A stretch of 64,000 nucleotides of DNA from Burkholderia sp. 9120 (lineage in GTDB: Bacteria; Pseudomonadota; Gammaproteobacteria; Burkholderiales; Burkholderiaceae): assembly GCF_000745015.1 (NCBI RefSeq), contig NZ_JQNA01000002.1, positions 3,534,001-3,598,000 of the forward strand, written 5' to 3'. Positions 42,751 through 51,277 of this stretch are shown in pieces (the stretch's first letter is position 1; each line of letters opens with the position of its first letter). The translations under genes and the position numbers were made by a program. The notes beneath the pieces were generated by a model. The model had not been told where the DNA came from. It did not search any database and saw only the letters and a program-made list of their open reading frames with translations.

Positions 42751-42802
42751 CGAGCCGAGGCGAGTCGAACCGAACCGCGTCGAACCGAACCGAGCCGTAC
42801 CG
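42751..42802. repeat. Degenerate 5-bp tandem repeat (CGAAC/CGAGC)
   Basis: The spacer between otnC and otnI holds about ten tandem pentamers (cgagc, cgagg, cgagt, cgaac, cgaac, cgcgt, cgaac, cgaac, cgagc, cgtac). It is probably slippage-generated and variable between strains. Confidence 0.75.
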
Positions 42803-42896
42803 CTGTTTAAGCCATGAATCGAATCGCGCACGCGGCGCAGGTTTTCCCGCTCATGCCGCGCGCGCAGAATCCATCCGTTTTCCTGGAGTTGCTGTC

Positions 42897-43688
42897 ATGC
42901 CCCGTTTCGCCGCGAACCTGACGATGATGTACAACGAGCACGCGTTCCTCGACCGCTTCGCCGCCGCGGCGAAAGACGGCTTCGACGCGGTCGAGTTCCT
43001 GTTTCCCTACGACTTCCGCGCCGACGAGATCAAGGCGCGACTCGACGCCCACGGTCTGACCCAGGCGCTCTTCAATGCGCCGCCCGGCGACTGGGCGGCG
43101 GGCGAGCGCGGCCTTGCGTCGTTGCCGGGCCGCGAGGACGAGTTTCGCCGCGGCATCGACACGGCGCTCGACTACGCGCGCGTTATCGGCAATCGCAAGC
43201 TGCATGTGATGGCCGGCCTGATCGGCGCCGATCAGCCGCGCGCGCAGCATCGCGACGTGTATCTGCGCAACCTCGCGCATACCGCGCAGGCGGCGCGAGC
43301 CGAAGGCATCCTGATCGTGATCGAGCCGATCAACCTGCGCGATATGCCAGGCTTCTTTCTGAACCGCCAGGACGACGCGCAGGCGATTTGCGCGGAAGTG
43401 GGCGCGCCGAATCTGAAGGTGCAGTTCGACTGTTACCACTGCCAGATTGTGGAAGGCGACCTCGCGGTGAAACTCAAACGCGACATGGCCGGCATCGGCC
43501 ACATTCAGATCGCGGGCGTGCCGGAGCGCCACGAGCCCGATAGCGGCGAACTGAACTACCCCTATCTGCTGGAGTTGATCGACGCGCTCGGCTATGACGG
43601 CTACATCGGCTGCGAATACCGGCCGCGCGCGGGGACGTCGGCGGGGCTTGGCTGGCTCAAGCCGTATCTGGACGCCGCCGCCCGCTAA
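42897..43688 (+). CDS. otnI: 2-oxo-tetronate isomerase OtnI (hydroxypyruvate isomerase-like)
   Basis: The 263-residue TIM-barrel sugar isomerase interconverts 2-oxo- and 3-oxo-tetronate. [40 protein letters not shown] (catalytic Glu) and [13 protein letters not shown] are typical of Hyi/OtnI. It sits between otnC and denD in the same direction. Confidence 0.92.
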   Translation: MPRFAANLTMMYNEHAFLDRFAAAAKDGFDAVEFLFPYDFRADEIKARLDAHGLTQALFNAPPGDWAAGERGLASLPGREDEFRRGIDTALDYARVIGNRKLHVMAGLIGADQPRAQHRDVYLRNLAHTAQAARAEGILIVIEPINLRDMPGFFLNRQDDAQAICAEVGAPNLKVQFDCYHCQIVEGDLAVKLKRDMAGIGHIQIAGVPERHEPDSGELNYPYLLELIDALGYDGYIGCEYRPRAGTSAGLGWLKPYLDAAAR

Positions 43689-43746
43689 CCGCGCCTGAAC
43701 GACGACGCAATCCCGACGCACCCCGACGAAAAAAGGAAAACCGATC

Positions 43747-44727
43747 ATGAAGGTTCTGATTACCGGCGGCGCGGGTTTTCTCGGTCAGCGGCTCGCCCGT
43801 GAACTGCTCGCGCGTGGTGCGTTGAAGGACGCGCAAGGCGTGCCGCAAGCGCTCACCGAACTGGTGCTGCTCGACGTGGTGCGCGGCGACGATTTCGGCG
43901 ATCCGCGCGTGCGCACGGAAGTGGGCGACATCGCGGAGCGCAGCGTGCTCGAGCGCGCGATCGACGAGAAAACCACGACGATCTTCCATCTCGCCGCGAT
44001 CGTGAGCGGCCAGGCCGAAGCGGATTTCGATCTCGGCATGCGGATCAATCTGGACGCGCCGCGCCTGCTGCTGGACATCTGCCGGCAGCGCGGGCATCGG
44101 CCGCGCGTGGTGTTCACGAGTTCGGTGGCGGTGTATGGCGGCGATCTGCCCGAGGTCGTGCAGAACGACACCGCGTTGAATCCGCAGTCGTCGTACGGCG
44201 CGCAGAAGGCGATCGCGGAGTTGCTGCTCAACGAATATTCGCGGCGCGGTTTCGTCGACGGCCGGGTGCTGCGGCTGCCGACCATCAGCGTGCGGCCGGG
44301 CAAGCCGAATGCGGCGGCGTCGTCGTTCGCGAGCGGCATCATTCGCGAGCCGTTGAACGGTGTAACGGCCGTGTGCCCGGTGGCGGGTTCGACGCGCCTG
44401 TGGCTGCTGTCGCCGCGCAAGGCGATCGAGAGCCTGATCGCCGGGCTCGAACTCGACGCCGCCGCGCTCGGCAACCAGCGGGTGCTGAATCTGCCGGGGA
44501 TTTCGGTGAGCGTCGACGAGATGGTCGCCGCGCTGCGCGAGGTCGCGGGCGATGCCGTCGCTCAGCGGATTCTGTGGGAGCCGGATGCGCGGGTGGAAAA
44601 GATCGTCGGCAGTTGGCCGGGGCGGTGGGATACGTCGCGCGCCGAACGGCTGGGCCTGAGCGGCGAGCGCAGCTTCGCCGACGTGATCCGCAGCTATATC
44701 GCCGACGAGCGCATCGCGATTCGCTGA
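43747..44727 (+). CDS. denD: D-erythronate dehydrogenase DenD
   Basis: The 326-residue extended SDR oxidises D-erythronate to 2-oxo-tetronate with NAD. GGAGFLG marks the Rossmann loop and YGAQK the catalytic Tyr/Lys; FTSSVAVYGGDLP precedes it. With OtnI, OtnK and OtnC it completes the route D-erythronate to DHAP. An AAAAGGAAAA site precedes the ATG. Confidence 0.92.
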   Translation: MKVLITGGAGFLGQRLARELLARGALKDAQGVPQALTELVLLDVVRGDDFGDPRVRTEVGDIAERSVLERAIDEKTTTIFHLAAIVSGQAEADFDLGMRINLDAPRLLLDICRQRGHRPRVVFTSSVAVYGGDLPEVVQNDTALNPQSSYGAQKAIAELLLNEYSRRGFVDGRVLRLPTISVRPGKPNAAASSFASGIIREPLNGVTAVCPVAGSTRLWLLSPRKAIESLIAGLELDAAALGNQRVLNLPGISVSVDEMVAALREVAGDAVAQRILWEPDARVEKIVGSWPGRWDTSRAERLGLSGERSFADVIRSYIADERIAIR

Positions 44728-44853
44728 AGCGTGCCACGGGCCTCGTGTGGGCGGCGCCGAAGCAGACGCGCCGGCGCGAGCGCTTCAATCGTCTGATCCT
44801 TCGAACGACACGGGTCGCCCGGCGCAGATTCGCCGGCGCGGGACGGTCCGCGC

Positions 44854-44883
44854 TTGACATGGTTTCCGCCACGCGCCTATTAT
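44854..44883 (+). promoter_or_regulatory. Sigma-70-type promoter of pcaF
   Basis: TTGACA at 44854-44859 and TATTAT at 44878-44883 are separated by 18 bases, about 75 bases before the pcaF start. The -35 is a consensus match. Confidence 0.7.
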
Positions 44884-44893
44884 CGAGTCTGAT

Positions 44894-44929
44894 TGTTCGA
44901 TATATGACCTTGTGTTCGTGTAACGAACA
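44894..44929. promoter_or_regulatory. Repeated TGTTCG operator, IclR-type
   Basis: TGTTCG occurs at 44894-44899 and again at 44913-44918, the second forming an inverted pair with CGAACA at 44924-44929. Three half-sites just downstream of the -10 resemble the triple 10-bp repeats bound by PcaU/PobR-type IclR proteins. Binding is inferred. Confidence 0.55.
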
Positions 44930-44956
44930 AATTGCACATCGACCGGAGACATTCCT

Positions 44957-46159
<1,203 letters not shown>

Positions 46160-46210
46160 CGGGATGACGGTTGGGGCGATGCGCGCCGTTTATCGAATGG
46201 AGGCCTGATT

Positions 46211-46225
46211 CGGGCTTAAGGCCCG
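46211..46225 (+). terminator. Probable terminator of pcaF
   Basis: CGGGC (46211-46215) pairs with GCCCG (46221-46225), followed by TTTCGATTTT, about 50 bases past the pcaF stop. The stem is short. Confidence 0.45.
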
Positions 46226-46350
46226 TTTCGATTTTCAATTCGGCCGCGTCGCCCCATTCGCTTTTGATTCAATGTCTGTGCAGTATGTATTTAATGCTGG
46301 CTGGATATTTCTGCTGGCATCGAATACGATGAACGGAATCGGATAAAAAC

Positions 46351-46379
46351 GCCGCGGCGGTCCGAAAGGGCGCCGCGGC
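46351..46379. terminator. GC-rich 9-bp hairpin in the pcaF downstream spacer
   Basis: GCCGCGGCG (46351-46359) pairs with CGCCGCGGC (46371-46379) around 11 bases and is followed by a weak pyrimidine run. The surrounding spacer (46160-46591) contains no gene; its later part should hold the promoter of the 46592 gene. Confidence 0.5.
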
Positions 46380-46591
46380 TTGCCTTTCCAGCCCTTTGCG
46401 CTGGCTTGCGATCGACTTGAAGTCAATATTCAAACAATTGCGGCTTCCTGTCAGGCATGTACTATCATTCGCGCTGTATTTTTTTTAAATTGTCGTTCTG
46501 AAAAACCGGTATTCATGGCGTTATAAATCGGCATATCAGTGTGTCGAATCGCCGTTACGCCAGATCGAACAATTTCTCGAGGAGAGCGGAG

Positions 46592-47188
46592 ATGAAGGCA
46601 GCCCTGGCCCAAGCCCTATCGGCAGCAGCATTCACGGTCGCGACGCTCGCGGCGAGTCAGCCGGCGTCGGCACAAGACGCGATGGCCAGCGCCGCGCGCG
46701 GTATCGTCAGCGCGGTGCAGCCGGTGCATGTGAAGGCGGAGATCGTCGGTATCGACCCGGGCAGCCGCACGCTCACGCTCAAGGGTCCGGGCGGCAACGC
46801 GGTCGTCGTGCTGGTGAGCCAGCAGGTCGCCGGCTTCGATCAACTCAAGGTCGGCGACCGGGTCGACGTGCTCTACAAAAACGCGTTGCTCGTGAAGGCC
46901 GACAAGGTCACCGGCAAAGACAACGGAATTCGCAAGCGCGTCGATACGCAGGTCTACGCGCCGGCCTCGGGCGGCTTCGAAGCGGCGCGTCAGATCGAAG
47001 TGCTCGCCACCGTGCAGAAGATCGATCACAAGAACCGCCTCGTCACGTTGCGCGGCGCGTATCAGACGCAAACGCTCGAGGTCGGTCCGGACGTCGATCT
47101 GAAAGGCGTCAAGGTGGGCGACACGATCCACGCGGTGTTCGTGTCGGCGGCGGCCGTGCAGGTGACGCCGCAAGAAGCGGCGCAATAA
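46592..47188 (+). CDS. Periplasmic protein of unknown function, two repeated beta domains
   Basis: The 198-residue protein is started at the ATG at 46592 because GGAGAGCGGAG precedes it and a clean signal peptide follows (AAFTVATLAASQPASAQD). The mature part holds two similar units: VKAEIVGIDPGSRTLTLKG...LKVGDRVDVLY, and VLATVQKIDHKNRLVTLRG...VKVGDTIHAVF. These look like duplicated OB-type beta barrels. No family name is recognised; similar proteins are common in Burkholderiaceae (recollection, not searched). Confidence 0.82.
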   Translation: MKAALAQALSAAAFTVATLAASQPASAQDAMASAARGIVSAVQPVHVKAEIVGIDPGSRTLTLKGPGGNAVVVLVSQQVAGFDQLKVGDRVDVLYKNALLVKADKVTGKDNGIRKRVDTQVYAPASGGFEAARQIEVLATVQKIDHKNRLVTLRGAYQTQTLEVGPDVDLKGVKVGDTIHAVFVSAAAVQVTPQEAAQ

Positions 47189-47226
47189 GCGAAGTAATAA
47201 GCGAAGCAATGAGCGAAGCAATGAGC
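47186..47226. repeat. 12-bp tandem repeat after the periplasmic protein gene
   Basis: Starting within the stop codon, AAGCGAAGTAAT, AAGCGAAGCAAT and GAGCGAAGCAAT follow in tandem, with a partial fourth copy. It lies in the convergent gap to the VirK-like gene. Confidence 0.75.
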
Positions 47227-47233
47227 GCGCGTC

Positions 47234-48205
47234 TCAGTTCGCCCGGCTGGTCGCGACGCTCATGCGAATCTGCGCGGTGAGCGCGGTTCGCAATGCATAG
47301 CGTTTGCGCTTCAACGCATTGCCGGTATCGGCGCCTTGATGCTCGGCCAGATAGCGCAACGGCGGCGCCAGCACGAACCAGCCGTTCCAGCGCGCGAGCG
47401 CGCCGCATTCGAGCGACAGGCCGTCATAGTCGGCGGCCACACGGCGTTTGCGCAGGCAGTAGCGCCAGTTCGCGTAGATGTGCGCCTGCTTCGAGACGAT
47501 AAACGTGCCGCCCGCGTTGAGCGACGCCGCGACGCATTGCGCCAGATAGATCACCAGCACCTTGGGCCGCAGTCCGTGCCAACGTTTGGTCAGCGCGCGA
47601 AACAGCTCGCGGCCGTTGACCGTGCGGTCCGGACCTTGCACCGAGCCGATGCACAGGCGCGGCCGCCGCACTTTACCGCCGAGATACGCGAGGCTGAAGG
47701 TGCAGGACACAACGCGCTGGTCGCGTCCGTCGCGAATGCACAAGGTCCAGTCGCCTTCCTTCTGAAACTGCTCGATCGACTCCAGCGACACATACCAGCG
47801 CTCGCCGCCAATCGTGAACGACGCGATCTCCGCCGAACCGGTCGCGGCGATCCGCGCGGCGAGCAGCGGCACACGTTGCTGCGTCAGCCCATGATGATCC
47901 AGGCTCGCCGCCAGGCGCTCACGCGGACTGAAACGGCTGTGCAGAAATGGCCGGTGCATCCGTTCGAGCGCGGTAGGGTGGCGTTGCACCAGGTCGCGCA
48001 ACGGCGAAATCGCGCAACGGTTCAGCCAGACCTGGGTTGAACGCCAGGACACCAGCGAGCGCAGCCACAGGCGGGCGCGCCGCCAACGGTGAAACAGACT
48101 GGTGCCGGGGTAGAGGGCGTGAGCGGCTTGCTGAATCGCCGTGAAGGAAGCCTGGACTCGCGTGAACCACGGCGAGCGGGCGGTCTGGTTGGAAACAGTC
48201 GTCAT
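47234..48205 (-). CDS. VirK/YbjX family (DUF535) protein
   Basis: The 323-residue protein is read from the ATG at 48203-48205 (MTTVSNQTARS). DUF535 features include GGERWYVSLESIEQF, CTFSLAYL and CIGSVQGPD. VirK/YbjX proteins are linked to resistance to host peptides and envelope changes in enterobacteria; the molecular function is unknown. Confidence 0.85.
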   Translation of the reverse strand: MTTVSNQTARSPWFTRVQASFTAIQQAAHALYPGTSLFHRWRRARLWLRSLVSWRSTQVWLNRCAISPLRDLVQRHPTALERMHRPFLHSRFSPRERLAASLDHHGLTQQRVPLLAARIAATGSAEIASFTIGGERWYVSLESIEQFQKEGDWTLCIRDGRDQRVVSCTFSLAYLGGKVRRPRLCIGSVQGPDRTVNGRELFRALTKRWHGLRPKVLVIYLAQCVAASLNAGGTFIVSKQAHIYANWRYCLRKRRVAADYDGLSLECGALARWNGWFVLAPPLRYLAEHQGADTGNALKRKRYALRTALTAQIRMSVATSRAN

Positions 48206-48395
48206 GGCAACTCCTAGGCCTATTTCAACCGGGGCGATGCTATCGGCGCGTTTCAGGCAGCCTTGTTGAATTGGTTGCGCGTTTGTCGAGTTTTGTCGTC
48301 TGTGTCGCATGATGTAGGGCGCATCAGCTATGCTGTGCGTCGGACGCGGCCTCCGACGCCGCCATTCATACCGTCAGCCCTGAACGATTCGCCCC

Positions 48396-49100
48396 ATGCC
48401 CTTCCGGATACTGCTTGTCGAAGACGATGACCGCCTGTCCGAACTGGTCGCCGCCTATCTGCGCAAACACGAGTACGAAGTCGAAACCGTGCTGCACGGA
48501 AACGACGCCGTACCGGCCATTCTCAAGCGCCGCCCGGACCTGGTGATTCTCGACGTCAACCTGCCGGGCAAGGACGGTTTCCAGATTTGCCGCGAGGCGC
48601 GCGAGCAGTTCGACGGCGTGATCATCATGGTGACCGCGCGCGACGAGCAGTTCGACGAAGTGCTAGGCCTCGAATTCGGCGCCGACGATTACGTGCACAA
48701 ACCGGTCGAGCCGCGTGTACTGCTGGCGCGTATCAAGGCGCAGCTGCGCCGTGTCACCGCGCGCACGCCGGAATCGGCCCAGCCCGAGGGCTACGTGTTC
48801 GGCAAGTTCGAGATCAACCGCGCGAGCCGCACGGTCAAGCTGCCGGACGGCAGCCTGCCCGATCTGACGTCGGCGGAATTCGATCTGTTGTGGGCGCTGG
48901 TCAGTTGCGCGGGCGAGGTGGTCAGCCGCGACGAGCTGATGCGGCAGTTGCGCGGCATCGAATTCGATGGTCTGGACCGTACGATCGACGGCGGCATCTC
49001 CAAGCTGCGCCGCAAGCTGCATGACGACGCCAGCACGCCGCAGCGCATCAAAACCGTGCGCGGCAAAGGCTATCAATTCAGCAAGCTGGCGTGGGACTAA
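48396..49100 (+). CDS. OmpR-family response regulator (RstA-like)
   Basis: The 234-residue protein has receiver domain 1-118 (LLVEDDDRL, phospho-Asp in VILDVNLPGKDG, Lys in YVHKPVEPR) and a C-terminal winged helix at about 135-232 (LTSAEFDLLWAL, RTIDGGISKLRRKL, VRGKGYQFS). The cognate kinase gene is at 50053, with a hydrolase gene between. Confidence 0.94.
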   Translation: MPFRILLVEDDDRLSELVAAYLRKHEYEVETVLHGNDAVPAILKRRPDLVILDVNLPGKDGFQICREAREQFDGVIIMVTARDEQFDEVLGLEFGADDYVHKPVEPRVLLARIKAQLRRVTARTPESAQPEGYVFGKFEINRASRTVKLPDGSLPDLTSAEFDLLWALVSCAGEVVSRDELMRQLRGIEFDGLDRTIDGGISKLRRKLHDDASTPQRIKTVRGKGYQFSKLAWD

Positions 49101-49238
49101 CAAAGCGGCGCGGCCGGCTTCGTCCCGTAATTCACGGAAATTTGACGCGACAAAAATCCACAGTCGCCTCAGCAAATCGACAGTCGCGCCAGCCTCGCGC
49201 GACTAGGATCGCAGACTTGTCCTTCGACCGGTTTCGCG

Positions 49239-50039
49239 ATGTCTGCATCCGTCTCTCCTCTTTCCCGCCATGCCGTGCTGATGATTCACGGCCTGGGCGG
49301 TACACGTCATGATTTCGGCACGCTCGATCGCAAGTTCGAGCAGATCGGCTGCGACGTGCATCTGCCGTCGCTCCCGGGGCACGGCTCGAATCCCGACGCG
49401 TTGAGCGGCGTGACGCTGAACGACTACATGAAGCTGCTCAGCCGCACGTACCGCGAACTGCTGACGCGCTATGAACGCGTCGACGTCGCCGGTATTTCAA
49501 TGGGCGCGTTGCTCGCGTTGATGCTGAGCGCGCGCGAACGGATGACCAACGGCCGTTTGATCCTGCTGTCGCCGCCGGTGTTCCTCGACGGTTGGGGCGG
49601 TTCGCGCCTGCAGCCGCTGCGCTATCTGCTGTATTGCGTGCCCGGCTTGCGGCATCTGATTCGCGTGCCGGAAGGCGAGCCGTTCGGTATCAAGAACGCG
49701 CGGATTCGCAACCTGATCCGCCGGCATTTGCAGAAGGGCAGCGGGGTTCATTACCCGTATGTGCCGCTGTCGGCGATCGAACAGGTCGACTGGATGCGCT
49801 TCGCGGCGAAGCGCGCGATGCGGCGTGTTACCTGCGAGACGCTGGTGATGCATTCGGAAGAAGACGAAGTGACGAGCATCCGCTCGGCGGAGTTCGTCTG
49901 CGACAATCTCGGCAGCCGTTCGGTGACGCTGGTGCGCTTGACCGACAGCTATCACATGATCACACTGGACAACGAACGCGATACGGTAGCGCAGCAAACC
50001 ATGGCGTTCGTTCAAAGGGCGCCCATGTTGGCGCCGTAG
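49239..50039 (+). CDS. Alpha/beta hydrolase (monoacylglycerol lipase/carboxylesterase-like)
   Basis: The 266-residue hydrolase has oxyanion loop MIHGLGGTRHDF, LPGHG, nucleophile Ser in GISMGALL, Asp in SEEDEVTS and His in DSYHMITLDNE. It resembles the Est30/YvaK carboxylesterases. It is placed between a response regulator and its kinase, suggesting that the two-component system senses or governs a lipid or envelope process. Confidence 0.88.
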   Translation: MSASVSPLSRHAVLMIHGLGGTRHDFGTLDRKFEQIGCDVHLPSLPGHGSNPDALSGVTLNDYMKLLSRTYRELLTRYERVDVAGISMGALLALMLSARERMTNGRLILLSPPVFLDGWGGSRLQPLRYLLYCVPGLRHLIRVPEGEPFGIKNARIRNLIRRHLQKGSGVHYPYVPLSAIEQVDWMRFAAKRAMRRVTCETLVMHSEEDEVTSIRSAEFVCDNLGSRSVTLVRLTDSYHMITLDNERDTVAQQTMAFVQRAPMLAP

Positions 50040-50052
50040 CACAGAGAGAAAG

Positions 50053-51180
50053 ATGCCACACCGAGCGGAGCCAAAAAAACTCAATCCCTACCGCTACTGC
50101 AAGTGGCGTTTGCTTCGTTTCCGTCGCTCATGGACCGACATTCGGGCCGATCGAATTCCGAGCTGGTCGCGTCTCTACGTACGGGTCTACACGCGTCTGC
50201 TGACACTCACCGTGCTCGTGCTGGCGTTCTCGATCACCACACTCGGGCTGGCGCTCAATAGCACGCCGTCGCTCTGGCAAACCTTGATGAATAGCCGGGT
50301 GCTGCTGCCTATCCTGATCGTTACGCTGGTGCTGCCGGCCATTACCGCCTACCGCTGGATGCGTCCCGTCTGGCTGGATCTGGTGATGGTCCGCGAACGC
50401 GCCATCGACTTCACCGGCGGCCGCTTCAACACGCGTGCGCGCGAGTCGTATAGCGTCATCATCGGTCCGCTGGCGCGCACGTTGAACGCGCTGGCCGAAC
50501 GCATGGAACGTCTGATCGCCGCGCAGCGCGAACTCACCAACGGCATCTCCCACGAACTGCGCACGCCGCTGGCGCGCGTGCGTTTTGCGCTGGAGAGCCT
50601 GCGCGAACCGGCCTCCGCCGCCGAATATCACAGTGCGTTGATGAGCATCGACCAGGACGTCACGGAGCTCGACGAACTGATCGACATGAGCCTGACTTAC
50701 GCGCGCCTCGAATACAGCTCGCTGCAATCGAACCTCGAAGCGACCTCGCTGGCCGCCTGGTTCGACAGTCAGATCACCGACGCGACCCTGCTCTACGCGG
50801 ACAAACAGATCGTTCCGCACAAGGATATCGACGTCGCGTTGCGGGTGGTGATGGACAAGCGGCTGATGTCGTACGCCATGCGCAATCTGCTGCGCAACGC
50901 GAGCAAATACGCGCAGTCGCGCATCATGGTCGGCCTGAGCGCGCGGCACGGCAACGTGGAGATCTACGTGGAAGACGACGGCGCCGGCATACCGCCCGAG
51001 CAGCGCGAGCGCATTTTCAATGCCTTCGTGCGGCTCGATCGCCAGACCGGCGGCTATGGCCTCGGGCTCGCGATCACGCAGCAGGTGCTGCGCGCGCATC
51101 ATGGCCGCATCGCCGTGACCGACCCGCAGACGCTGAGCGGGGCGCGCTTCGAAATGAGCTGGCCGGTCGGCACGGTGTGA
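50053..51180 (+). CDS. Sensor histidine kinase (RstB-like)
   Basis: The 375-residue inner-membrane kinase has two helices at about 45-65 and 78-98 with a very short periplasmic loop, a HAMP-like linker, the phospho-acceptor in GISHELRTPLARVRF, and an ATPase domain with N-box LLRNASKYA, DDGAGIP and GYGLGLAI. It pairs with the regulator at 48396. The small loop between the helices suggests it senses membrane state or a partner protein. Confidence 0.93.
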   Translation: MPHRAEPKKLNPYRYCKWRLLRFRRSWTDIRADRIPSWSRLYVRVYTRLLTLTVLVLAFSITTLGLALNSTPSLWQTLMNSRVLLPILIVTLVLPAITAYRWMRPVWLDLVMVRERAIDFTGGRFNTRARESYSVIIGPLARTLNALAERMERLIAAQRELTNGISHELRTPLARVRFALESLREPASAAEYHSALMSIDQDVTELDELIDMSLTYARLEYSSLQSNLEATSLAAWFDSQITDATLLYADKQIVPHKDIDVALRVVMDKRLMSYAMRNLLRNASKYAQSRIMVGLSARHGNVEIYVEDDGAGIPPEQRERIFNAFVRLDRQTGGYGLGLAITQQVLRAHHGRIAVTDPQTLSGARFEMSWPVGTV

Positions 51181-51193
51181 GCTCCACGGCGCT

Positions 51194-51215
51194 GGCCGGA
51201 AAAGTGAACCCGGCC
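51194..51215. terminator. Bidirectional hairpin between convergent genes
   Basis: GGCCGG (51194-51199) pairs with CCGGCC (51210-51215) in the 97-base gap between the kinase and patatin genes, which converge here. No T-run follows. Confidence 0.4.
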
Positions 51216-51277
51216 GGTACGACACGAACGCCGTGCAGGCGCGGCCACGCTCGACACGTCAGTACTTCAAGACGTCA

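Noticed and set aside
42751..42802. Possible CRISPR-like or mobile repeat
   Set aside because: Units are only five bases, directly tandem, with no spacers.
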